The translations under genes were made by a program, and so were the position numbers. Below, piece after piece: positions 56,265-64,000 of a stretch of 64,000 nt of DNA (position 1 is the first letter of the stretch; every line of letters begins with the position of its first letter). The stretch is from the NCBI RefSeq assembly GCF_002201535.1, contig NZ_NIWW01000001.1, forward strand, positions 668,933 through 732,932, in the 5' to 3' direction. The notes under the pieces were generated by a model. The model was given only the letters and a program-made list of their open reading frames with translations. It searched no databases and was not told the origin of the DNA. The DNA is from Lacimicrobium sp. SS2-24. Lineage in GTDB: Bacteria; Pseudomonadota; Gammaproteobacteria; Enterobacterales; Alteromonadaceae.

Positions 56265-57170
56265 GTGCCCCGTTTAAACTATCACCACCTGTTCTATTTC
56301 TGGCGTGTTGCCAAGGGACAGAGCCTGACCCAGGTGGCGCAGCAACTGCACGTGTCACAATCGGCGTTATCGATGCAAATCAAGCAACTCGAAGAACATA
56401 TGGGGCAAACATTGTTCCGGCGAGAAGGGCGTCAGATGCACCTGACTGAACCCGGACGCATTGCCCTGGAATATGCCGAAGAGATTTTTAACAAAGGCGA
56501 AGAGTTGCGGGCTTTTATGCGGGACCACAGCGCCGGCCGTATCCAGCAATTGCGTATCGGCGCTGTCGCGACCTTGTCCCGTAACTTTCTCGAAGCCTTT
56601 ATCCGCCCGCTGTTACCCCGGGATGATATTAAGCTGAGTTTGCGCTCTGCGAGCCTCGATGAACTGCTGACCGAGCTTGGAGAACACAACCTTGATCTGG
56701 TGCTATCCAATGCGCCGGTATTGCCTGACCGGGAAAAGCCGTGGCGCAGCCAACGAATTGCCCGCCAGGCGGTGAGCGTGGTTGGCCATCCGGATAAATC
56801 CGCTCAGTATCAGGGTATTGGCGATCTGGCCAGACATCGTTTACTGGTTCCCGGCCCTCATAGTGAAATTCGCATGGCCTTTGAAATGGTGTGTCAGCAA
56901 TGGCAAATCGAGCCTGAAATCATGGCAGAGGTGGATGATATGGCCATGCTCCGGCTGCTGGCCCGTGATACCCAGTGTCTGGCCATTCTGCCCGGGGTCG
57001 TGGTCAAAGACGAGATTCAGCGCGGCGATCTGATTGAGCTGGGCAAGCTCGAAGACGTGCATGAAAATTTCTATGCGGTCACCGTTCGTCGTAAGTTTGA
57101 GCTGCCGATCATCAGTGAATTGCTGACCCGCGCTGCAGAAGACATTCTGGCGGTGAGCAGCATCACATAG
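56265..57170 (+). CDS. LysR-family regulator (NhaR-like)
   Basis: The 301-residue protein begins LNYHHLFYFWRVAKGQSLTQ, which resembles NhaR, with HTH QVAQQLHVSQSALSMQIKQL, followed by a periplasmic-binding-like effector domain. NhaR responds to sodium. Here it is divergent from dabB and probably controls the dab-cysD-DUF6671-sua5 unit. The start is a GTG; no in-frame ATG is nearby. Confidence 0.85.
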   Translation: MPRLNYHHLFYFWRVAKGQSLTQVAQQLHVSQSALSMQIKQLEEHMGQTLFRREGRQMHLTEPGRIALEYAEEIFNKGEELRAFMRDHSAGRIQQLRIGAVATLSRNFLEAFIRPLLPRDDIKLSLRSASLDELLTELGEHNLDLVLSNAPVLPDREKPWRSQRIARQAVSVVGHPDKSAQYQGIGDLARHRLLVPGPHSEIRMAFEMVCQQWQIEPEIMAEVDDMAMLRLLARDTQCLAILPGVVVKDEIQRGDLIELGKLEDVHENFYAVTVRRKFELPIISELLTRAAEDILAVSSIT

Positions 57171-57306
57171 ACTTGTGTCTGGCAGGTAAGACCAAGCCAT
57201 GGCACTCATTGCAACTGCCTCCTGTTATGGCGCTCTTACAGGTTTTAGTTTGTTCAGCCCCGAAAAAATGTCAGCATAGCGTTACTACCAAAATTGAGGA
57301 TCTGTT

Positions 57307-57768
57307 ATGCGCACAATACTCCTGGCTCTGCCACTCCTGTTGCTGCTAGGCTGCGACAGCAATGAAGTGGGCGATGTGTCACTGGGGCTTTTTACTACCA
57401 AGGACATTAAACTGGATGCCTTTACCGACCCCGTGGTGACCGGCGTCACCTGCCATGTATCCAGTATCGAGGCCAATCTGGACTTTGCGGATCCTTCCGA
57501 CAGCGCCATCGCCTGTCGTCAGACCGGTCCCATCACCGCGGCCATGATTGCGCAGATTGATAAGACCCCGAGCGGCGAAGTGCTGTTCAGCAAATCCAAA
57601 AGCATTTTCTTCAAATCCATGAAGATAAGACGGATATTTGACCCACAGCACCAGACGCTGATGTATGTATCCTATTCCACCAAAGAAACCTCCGGCAGCT
57701 TCAAGCACAGTCTGTCGACCGTGCCACTGTGGGGCACCCAGGCCTATAACCAGGTAACGGGCGTGTAA
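57307..57768 (+). CDS. creA: CreA-family lipoprotein
   Basis: The 153-residue protein has a signal peptide with lipobox LLGC (Cys16) and a CreA domain (DIKLDAFTDPVVTGVTCHVS, SDSAIACRQTGPI, KSIFFKSMKIRRIFDPQ). Function of CreA is not established. GAGGA precedes the ATG. It is followed by the HDAC-like gene in the same direction. Confidence 0.88.
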   Translation: MRTILLALPLLLLLGCDSNEVGDVSLGLFTTKDIKLDAFTDPVVTGVTCHVSSIEANLDFADPSDSAIACRQTGPITAAMIAQIDKTPSGEVLFSKSKSIFFKSMKIRRIFDPQHQTLMYVSYSTKETSGSFKHSLSTVPLWGTQAYNQVTGV

Positions 57769-57814
57769 TGACAGCTCGGCAAAAAGCCTTGCAACTCAGG
57801 GGGAGAGCGCTGAG

Positions 57815-58726
57815 GTGACGGAATCAATGATTCCACTGGTTTTTCACCCCATTTACAGTCAGTTGTCACTGCCCCACCGGCATCGCTTTCCCATAGAAAA
57901 GTACCAGGCAATCCGTGACAGACTGGCTGATTGTGGTGTGCCTGAAAGCTGGTTTTATCAGCCTGAGCCTCTCTGTGAAGAGGATTTAAAAAGTCATTTT
58001 CAGGCGGAGTATCTCGGCGGACTGTTAAACGGAGAGCTGGATGCCAAGGCCATGCGCCGCATCGGTTTCCCGTGGTCAGAGCAACTCATAAAACGGACAC
58101 TGACCGCCGCCGCAGGCACGGTAATGACCGCCAATCTGGCGCTACAACATGGCAAAGCGCTCAACCTGACCGGCGGCTATCATCATGCATTTGCGGATTT
58201 TGGCTCTGGCTTTTGCATGGTCAATGACCTCTATCTGGCGGCATTGTCGATGCTCAAACATGACCATATGGATAAGGTGCTGATTGTGGATTGTGATGTA
58301 CATCAGGGAGATGGAACAGCTAAGTTGTGTGAAAACAATCCGAATATCATTACCCTGTCACTGCATGGCGAGAAAAACTTCCCCCACCGCAAGCAACAAT
58401 CGGATATGGATTTTCCGCTGGCAAAAGGTACAGCTGATGCAGAATATCTTGATACGCTGGATATGGCACTGAACCTGGCGCTGAACCTGCATCGACCCGA
58501 TGCGATCATTTATGATGCTGGTGTAGACGTGCATATTAATGATGATCTGGGACACCTGCATATCAGCACGGAGGGTGTGTTCCAGCGCGATAAGCTGGTA
58601 TTTGACCGTTGTCAGCAGGCAGGCCTGCCTATTGCCGCGGTTATCGGTGGCGGCTATCAACGGAATATCAGTGCCCTGACCGACGTCCACCTGCAGCTAT
58701 TCAGGGCCGCCGGTGTAGTCGACTGA
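57815..58726 (+). CDS. Histone-deacetylase-family metalloenzyme
   Basis: The 303-residue protein is in the arginase/HDAC fold family. The zinc site is visible in DCDVHQGDGTA (Asp, His) and DAGVDVHINDDLG (Asp), with the catalytic His pair in GGYHHAFADFGSGFCMVND. It removes acyl groups from small amines or proteins in the cytoplasm. The start is a GTG with GGGGAGAG at good spacing; an ATG four codons in is the alternative. Confidence 0.88.
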   Translation: MTESMIPLVFHPIYSQLSLPHRHRFPIEKYQAIRDRLADCGVPESWFYQPEPLCEEDLKSHFQAEYLGGLLNGELDAKAMRRIGFPWSEQLIKRTLTAAAGTVMTANLALQHGKALNLTGGYHHAFADFGSGFCMVNDLYLAALSMLKHDHMDKVLIVDCDVHQGDGTAKLCENNPNIITLSLHGEKNFPHRKQQSDMDFPLAKGTADAEYLDTLDMALNLALNLHRPDAIIYDAGVDVHINDDLGHLHISTEGVFQRDKLVFDRCQQAGLPIAAVIGGGYQRNISALTDVHLQLFRAAGVVD

Positions 58727-59205
58727 AAGCCACTTAACTAATTCTTATACTTCCCTTTTTGCCAGTCAGACAGCCCGTATTTATCAAAGGATGTCTACAA
58801 ATCGCCATTCTTGTGCATGACCTCTATCTCTCACGTCATAAACCTGGTTAGCTACGCTCCTCCTTAGAAACTGCCTCTGAAAAATCGCTATTTTTTTCTG
58901 ACTTATTAACTGATGTGGATATCCTTCTTCGCTCGTCTCCGATTAATCTTTCAAGAAGATAGTTATCTATCAGGATACTTTTCCCTGATAACGGTCACTG
59001 CTAAGAAATAACAGAGGAAACATAATTAAAAAACAAATAAAAACTTTATTATCAGTTACATAAGATTATCTCTGTAGGCATATCGGTCATTTTTTAAGGC
59101 CTTACCTATACCTGTGTATGAATGACAGAACACTAAAAATAAAACACCAAGTTTATACTTTAACCTGTTACTTACTGCCGTTTTATTACCCAGAGGCCTG
59201 TTAAA
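58727..59205. other. AT-rich intergenic region upstream of the subtilase gene
   Basis: These 479 bases are markedly AT-rich in their second half. An inverted repeat TATCAGG-N9-CCTGATA lies at 58968-58990. No frame or RNA gene was recognised. The low GC may mark promoter control for the secreted protease or imported DNA. Confidence 0.5.
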
Positions 59206-61524
59206 ATGTTTATCAACAGAAAGAAGTCGTTTATAAACCTGGCATTACTGTCATTGACCTTATCCACTACCTCACTGGCGCTCAGCGCCCAGCCAGACGC
59301 ACAACAAGTTCGCCCGGCAACCGTTATTTATAAAGTCAGTCCCGATGCAACTGCAAGCGACCTTAAGGGCTTCAACGCCTTATTAAAAAGTCAGGGGTTG
59401 GTCTCTGAGAGAACACTGGATGGAAGTCAAATCGTTATCGCAACCTTTGACCATGCCGGTCGAGAAAAAGCGGTTGCCAACATTATCAAGAAAAGCGGCT
59501 ACGTAACCTTTGCAGAGCCTGATTACAGCCTGCCCCCCATTTTACAACCCAATGACCCGGCTTACTCCAATCAGTGGCATCACAATACCATCAACAGCCA
59601 GCAAGCCTGGGACATGACGACCGGCAGTCATAACGTATTGGTTGGCGTGTGTGACACCGGATTTGATGTCAATCACCCGGATCTGTCTGACAACCTCAGA
59701 ACCGACCTGGCTTACAATGCACATGACGGCTCTGATTATATTTTCGATGCCAATGGTCACGGTACAGGAACCGCCGGTACCTTGGGTGCCGTTGGTAATA
59801 ATGGAACTGGTGTAGCCGGTGTAAACTGGGATGTAGATATTATCCCGATTCGCATTGCCATCAGCGACTCAAATAGTTCTGCCTATATCTCAACGATGGC
59901 GGCCTGTATCGAGTATGCCGCAGACAACGGTGCTCGGGTGGTTAATCTCAGCTATGGTGGGATCCAGTACGCGACCATTGATTCAGCGGCTCAGTACTTA
60001 CGCTCAAAAAATGGCCTGTTGTTTATGTCCGCTGGCAACGATGGTCAGGAGTTTGCTTCATACCCTGACTACACCAGTTTCGTTGGTGTGGGTGCGACTG
60101 ATCAGAGTGATAATCGTGCCAGCTTTTCCAGTTGGGGAACATATGTCGATATTACGGCTCCTGGTGTCAGTATTCGTACCACCTATCCGGACAACCGCTA
60201 TGTGAATTACAGCGGCACTTCATTCTCCTCTCCTGTAGCCGCAGGGGTTGCCGCCCTGATGGTGTCTGCCAATCCGGGTATATCAGTGGAGGAAATCGAA
60301 AACGGGATTTTCTCAACCACCACCGACCTTGGCGCAACTGGCGATGACAATGTGTACGGTCATGGCCTGATTAACGCGCAGGCCGCGGTTGAGTATGCGA
60401 TGAATATCGGCAGCTTCATTGCACCGGTTGCGCAGATTAGCACCAGCAGCGACTCCGTTCCTTATGGTGAAAGTGTCAGCCTGAGCGCAGTAAACTCTTA
60501 CGACAGTGACGGCAGTATTGTTGCTTACCAATGGCAGCTTGGCGACGGCACGTTCTCTTCACTGCCAGAGTTAACTCATGTCTACACTGAGGCCGGAAAT
60601 TACCAGGTGAGTCTGACGGTTACAGATAACGACGGACTGACCAGTTCAGCCAGCACAAATATTACCGTCACCAACGACATACCCGTGGCAGTCATCAGCA
60701 ACATGCCAACCAGTTACAATGCTGGAGAAATCGTCTACTTCAACGGCTCGAGTTCGTATGATAACGACGGCAACATCACTGACTACAGTTGGGAATTTGG
60801 CAATGGCGACATGGCCAATGGTGAAGCGGTTGAGTATACCTATACCGCAGCGGGAAACTATTCAGCCATACTCACGGTAACCGATAATGCGGGAGCAATG
60901 AGCAGTGCCGAAGTAGCGATCAGTGTAACCGATCCCTTCTCGTTAAATGCACCCGGCAACTTGTCGGCTCAGGTTGAAGGGTTAATAGTTACCCTAAGTT
61001 GGACAGATCAAAGTGCCAACGAGTCAAACTTTGTGGTTGAACGAGGCGTGAAATACAGAGGCAAAGTGAGCTTCGAAGCGGTGGCAACACTCAGCGCTGA
61101 TGCTACAGCTTATACCGACTCGGTGCCGGAAAGCGGACAATATGAGTACCGCGTGAAGGCGGTGAATTCATCCAATGAGGCCACGTCTGAATCCATTATG
61201 GTCAAAGTCGATAGCGCTGGCGCTGGCCCTGCCCCAGGAACCATGAACCCGCCTTCTGATTTGCAGGCGCAGCAAAATGGCAACATTGTGAATCTGAGTT
61301 GGACAGACAATTCGTCAGATGAACTCGGCTTTTACCTCGAGCGGGGCGAAAAAGTAAAAGGAAAAGTGACCTTTACTCAGATTGCCGTGCTGAGTCAGGG
61401 CATCACCTCTTATCCCGATGACATAAGCGCACTGGCCAGCGGCAACTATGCCTATCGTGTCCGGGCTTACAAAGATGGTGAGACATCAGAATACAGTAAT
61501 ACCGTCGAATTACGCATTAAATAG
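59206..61524 (+). CDS. Secreted subtilase (S8) with PKD and FN3 domains
   Basis: The 772-residue protein has a signal peptide (about residues 1-28), an inhibitor-like propeptide (to about 105), an S8 catalytic domain with Asp150 (VGVCDTGFD), His185 (NGHGTGTAG), Asn278 (SAGND) and Ser339 (SGTSFSSPVAAG), two PKD domains (about 405-490 and 490-576) and two FN3-like domains (about 580-668 and 680-772). The two FN3-like domains resemble each other, with ERG-K-GKV-F segments. It is probably an extracellular scavenging protease. AGAGG precedes the ATG. Confidence 0.93.
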   Translation: MFINRKKSFINLALLSLTLSTTSLALSAQPDAQQVRPATVIYKVSPDATASDLKGFNALLKSQGLVSERTLDGSQIVIATFDHAGREKAVANIIKKSGYVTFAEPDYSLPPILQPNDPAYSNQWHHNTINSQQAWDMTTGSHNVLVGVCDTGFDVNHPDLSDNLRTDLAYNAHDGSDYIFDANGHGTGTAGTLGAVGNNGTGVAGVNWDVDIIPIRIAISDSNSSAYISTMAACIEYAADNGARVVNLSYGGIQYATIDSAAQYLRSKNGLLFMSAGNDGQEFASYPDYTSFVGVGATDQSDNRASFSSWGTYVDITAPGVSIRTTYPDNRYVNYSGTSFSSPVAAGVAALMVSANPGISVEEIENGIFSTTTDLGATGDDNVYGHGLINAQAAVEYAMNIGSFIAPVAQISTSSDSVPYGESVSLSAVNSYDSDGSIVAYQWQLGDGTFSSLPELTHVYTEAGNYQVSLTVTDNDGLTSSASTNITVTNDIPVAVISNMPTSYNAGEIVYFNGSSSYDNDGNITDYSWEFGNGDMANGEAVEYTYTAAGNYSAILTVTDNAGAMSSAEVAISVTDPFSLNAPGNLSAQVEGLIVTLSWTDQSANESNFVVERGVKYRGKVSFEAVATLSADATAYTDSVPESGQYEYRVKAVNSSNEATSESIMVKVDSAGAGPAPGTMNPPSDLQAQQNGNIVNLSWTDNSSDELGFYLERGEKVKGKVTFTQIAVLSQGITSYPDDISALASGNYAYRVRAYKDGETSEYSNTVELRIK

Positions 61525-61540
61525 CAGACAAGACCTAATA

Positions 61541-61577
61541 AGCCCCGTGACGAGTTCTGCTCGCCGGGGCTTTCTTT
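61541..61577 (+). terminator. Rho-independent terminator of the subtilase gene
   Basis: AGCCCCG and CGGGGCT form an outer stem, CGAG and CTCG an inner one, followed by TTTCTTTTT. Confidence 0.85.
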
Positions 61578-61800
61578 TTCCCGCCCGTACGTACATCCAA
61601 CATCGCCTTAGCTTTTAAAACAGTCTCGACAGGCTCTATGGCACTTACACAAAAAGCAGCCAGAGTGCAGCAAATGATCATCACAGGACTGACAGCGAGA
61701 GAACAAGCAAATCCAGGTCGCGACGGCCACCTTTTTCACAGCGGTTTCACATCGAGGCCTATAACCTGATGCTGATTCTCATCAACACAGGATTTCTGTT

Positions 61801-62571
61801 ATGCGCATTGCCCCGGTTCTATTGTGTTCAAGTCTTTGTTTTAACGCCTATTCTGCTGAACCCGTCGGTCCAAACAGTTCACCGTCACCTGCTCTGCACC
61901 ATGCCTCGGCACAACAGGATCTCAAGCAACAGATCCTGTCAGCGATTCATCAGTTTGAACAAACCGATATCAGCCAATGGTCTTATCAGGTGTCGCGCTA
62001 TGAAAACGAAGAAGGCACAGTTACCAGCAGTCTTGAACGTTTCGATCCTCGCCATGGAGAAGGTAAGAGGTGGACATTACTGCGCACCAATGGACAGGCT
62101 CCCACTGAAAAGCAGCAACAGGCGTTTGCGGCAAAAAAGCATGAAAACGAGAAAAAGAACGGCTCCGTCAATCTGACGCTCAAGTTAAATGAATTGATTC
62201 AGGTGGACAGCCTGCAACGGGTTTCTGAAGATGAGCAACACCTGCATGCCCAATTCAAAGTTTACCTGAATCAGCTTGGTAAAGAGGCTTCAGAACAGCT
62301 GCAAGGTTATCTGGTCTATGACAAGGCCGGTGCCTTTATCAAGCATATAGAAATCGTCAACACGGAGGAATTCTCCCCCATGTTTAGCGCCAGTATCCAG
62401 GATATCACCTTATCTCTGCAGTTTATTAAGCGCCATGAGGCCATTCTGACCAAGCAGATTAACCTTAACATGCAGGGCAAGTTTGCATTTTTTACCGAGA
62501 TTAACGAGGTGTCTACCGATGCCTATTCTGACTATCAATACCACGGTAGTACCGCCCTTGGCGTGCAATGA
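61801..62571 (+). CDS. Periplasmic protein of unknown function
   Basis: The 256-residue protein has a signal peptide (about residues 1-19, cleaved after YSA) and then a soluble domain with a Lys/Glu-rich middle (residues 100-120), strands and a few helices. It has no Cys after the signal. I do not recognise the family. It lies convergent with the sensor kinase gene, one base apart, so it has its own promoter. Confidence 0.6.
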   Translation: MRIAPVLLCSSLCFNAYSAEPVGPNSSPSPALHHASAQQDLKQQILSAIHQFEQTDISQWSYQVSRYENEEGTVTSSLERFDPRHGEGKRWTLLRTNGQAPTEKQQQAFAAKKHENEKKNGSVNLTLKLNELIQVDSLQRVSEDEQHLHAQFKVYLNQLGKEASEQLQGYLVYDKAGAFIKHIEIVNTEEFSPMFSASIQDITLSLQFIKRHEAILTKQINLNMQGKFAFFTEINEVSTDAYSDYQYHGSTALGVQ

Positions 62572-62572
62572 A

Positions 62573-63859
62573 TCAGGGGTGAAACGTCAGGGTCACCGAG
62601 GTACCGGCCTGGCTTTTTACTTCCATACCCCACCCCTGGTGTTCGCATAAGCGTTTTACAATGGACAATCCAAAACCAAATCCGGTGCTGTTTTCACTCT
62701 TCACACCCGCTTGCGTGATGGCATGGGAAATCGCCGGCTCAATCCCCGGGCCCGTGTCACTGATAACAAGTTTGCCCTCGCGGAAAATCAGACTCACCCT
62801 ACCCTGTTCCGTAAAACGAAAGGCATTACTCAGAAGATTGTCCAGCACCACTTTCAGAATGTTTTCATCGCCGCGGATTCTGGTATCACAGCTATCGTCT
62901 AAGTCCACCTCTACCGGCTTGTTCGCCAACAACATCCGATTGTCGATAATGGCCCTTTCCAACACTGGCATCAATGCAATCTCCGCCTGTGTCCGATTGG
63001 TATGTTCCTCTCTGGCGAGCATCAACAGGGTGTCGACGGTTTTCTCCATTTGCTCCGCAGAATGGTAGATGCGCTCCAGCGCCGCACCATCATTTTGCTT
63101 TTGCCGGGACTGACACAACTCAACGGCATTTTTAATCACCGCAAGCGGGGTACGCAACTCATGACTCACATCCCGGGTAAAGCTTTTCTCCCGTGCCAAG
63201 GCCTGTGACATACGCAGCAAGGTCTGCTCCAACACCTGAGCCAGTACCCCCACCTCGTTATTGGGAAAGTCTGCAGCGAACTGACGTGGCAGCTTTTCTG
63301 GCTCCACGTTCTCTACCAGCTCAGCCAATTGCTTCAGGGGTCGAGTGGTTCGCCTGCCAATAAGCCAGGCAATGGCGCAGGCCAGTGCAGAGACCACTAA
63401 ACCACTGATGATCAGAAACTGAATCACCCCGCCTCGCATGGGCCGAACCAACAATTGCTCACTCACTTCCGCCACCAGATACACCTCGTCATACTGTGAA
63501 AACCGGTGCAGGTGATAGTGACGTCCTTGTTGACCAAAAAATTCTTTTCGCTGTGGCTCTTCCATCGCGATATCACGAAAATCGGCGGGTAACTGCTCCG
63601 CGGAAAAGTAAAGCGCCATATTTGCTCTTCGGGGTGCTGGCCACGTACCGTTTTCCTCATACTGCGTATGCAGGTACTGCGCCTCTTCCCGCACACCTTG
63701 CTCAATAAAACTGTCTTCCAGGGCATACATCAGAATCATGGAAAATGCCCCGTAGATGGCGCAAATAACCAGGGTAAAAATACAAAACCGCCAGATAATG
63801 CGGCGGCTTAAACTGTGAAATCCGGTTTTACTATGGGGCATGGGCTGTCGCTTATTCAT
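62573..63859 (-). CDS. Sensor histidine kinase
   Basis: The 428-residue protein has two membrane helices (about residues 25-47 and 155-178), a short periplasmic domain, a HAMP domain, HisKA (DVSHELRTPLAVIKNAVELC) and HATPase (GFGFGLSIVKRLC). It is the partner of the OmpR-type regulator encoded just before it. The ATG at 63859 overlaps the regulator stop by eight bases; a TTG 11 codons earlier lies inside the regulator gene. Confidence 0.9.
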   Translation of the reverse strand: MNKRQPMPHSKTGFHSLSRRIIWRFCIFTLVICAIYGAFSMILMYALEDSFIEQGVREEAQYLHTQYEENGTWPAPRRANMALYFSAEQLPADFRDIAMEEPQRKEFFGQQGRHYHLHRFSQYDEVYLVAEVSEQLLVRPMRGGVIQFLIISGLVVSALACAIAWLIGRRTTRPLKQLAELVENVEPEKLPRQFAADFPNNEVGVLAQVLEQTLLRMSQALAREKSFTRDVSHELRTPLAVIKNAVELCQSRQKQNDGAALERIYHSAEQMEKTVDTLLMLAREEHTNRTQAEIALMPVLERAIIDNRMLLANKPVEVDLDDSCDTRIRGDENILKVVLDNLLSNAFRFTEQGRVSLIFREGKLVISDTGPGIEPAISHAITQAGVKSENSTGFGFGLSIVKRLCEHQGWGMEVKSQAGTSVTLTFHP

Positions 63860-64000
63860 TGTCCTGGATATCCAGTGTGAAACCTGCACCAAATACCGTT
63901 TTCAAAATGGGATAGGCAAAGGGCTTATCCAAAACGCCTCTTAACTGGTAAATGTGTGAACGCAGGGCATCAGATTGGGTGGGTTCGTCCCCCCACAATT
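63852..64000 (-). CDS. OmpR-family response regulator, C-terminal end (partial)
   Basis: Only the last 49 residues are in the window. They read as the end of an OmpR-type winged helix (LWGDEPTQSDALRSHIYQLR, then TVFGAGFTLD). The rest of the gene lies beyond base 64000. It precedes the kinase gene with an eight-base overlap. Confidence 0.88.
   Translation of the reverse strand, partial: LWGDEPTQSDALRSHIYQLRGVLDKPFAYPILKTVFGAGFTLDIQDNE

Overview
The window reads as a chromosomal segment of a marine or haloalkaliphilic gammaproteobacterium, most likely in the Alteromonadales (Alteromonadaceae-like). This rests on the gene complement: Fur, a PsrA-type fatty-acid regulator next to a FadE-type dehydrogenase, a sodium:solute symporter with a DUF4212 partner and a CrbS-type sensor, NhaC, a large TonB-dependent receptor, several taxis receptors and an M2 dipeptidase. 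No rRNA, tRNA, CRISPR array, insertion sequence or prophage was seen. The genes are tightly packed, many overlap by 1-11 bases, and base composition looks even except for an AT-rich gap before the subtilase gene.

Layout. 1-3.4 kb: partial chemotaxis receptor, fur, a D-amino-acid transaminase and a cysteine-synthase-like enzyme. 3.5-12.3 kb: acetate-type uptake locus (exonuclease, DUF294/CBS protein, small membrane protein, symporter, DUF4212) facing a CrbS-like symporter-histidine kinase. 12.3-16 kb: DUF2061, fadE and psrA with a perfect PsrA-type palindrome. 16-30.4 kb: M2 dipeptidase, desaturase-like protein with an AraC regulator, an HxlR/MdaB/peroxiredoxin redox module, TonB receptor, NhaC, a CDF transporter and YbiT.

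30.8-38.6 kb is the first region of special interest. A rightward set (TlpA-like thioredoxin, DUF4266 lipoprotein, DUF3570 barrel, ApbE, then cytochrome b561) faces a leftward overlapping operon (response regulator, kinase, cupredoxin, FTR1-like permease, barrel protein, CBS protein). The DUF3570 protein carries a DGLTGAS sequence that fits the ApbE flavinylation motif, so it may be an outer-membrane flavoprotein. The leftward operon has a textbook PmrA/BasR-type box upstream, and its FTR1-like protein has lost the REXXE iron motif at its N-terminal site.

38.8-49.4 kb: rhomboid, membrane protein plus small XRE regulator, a molybdenum hydroxylase with its maturation genes mocA and xdhC, SRPBCC protein, amidohydrolase and an aerotaxis-type receptor. 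49.4-57.2 kb is the second region of special interest: dabB-dabA (inorganic carbon uptake), a lone cysD-like gene without cysN, a four-CxxC DUF6671 protein and sua5 form one compact leftward run, with a LysR regulator divergent. Sua5 consumes bicarbonate, which gives a possible logic to the grouping. 57.3-64 kb: creA, a histone-deacetylase-family enzyme, a secreted subtilase with PKD and FN3 domains, an unknown periplasmic protein and a two-component system cut by the window end.

All calls come from reading sequence and recalled family features. No database search was run.
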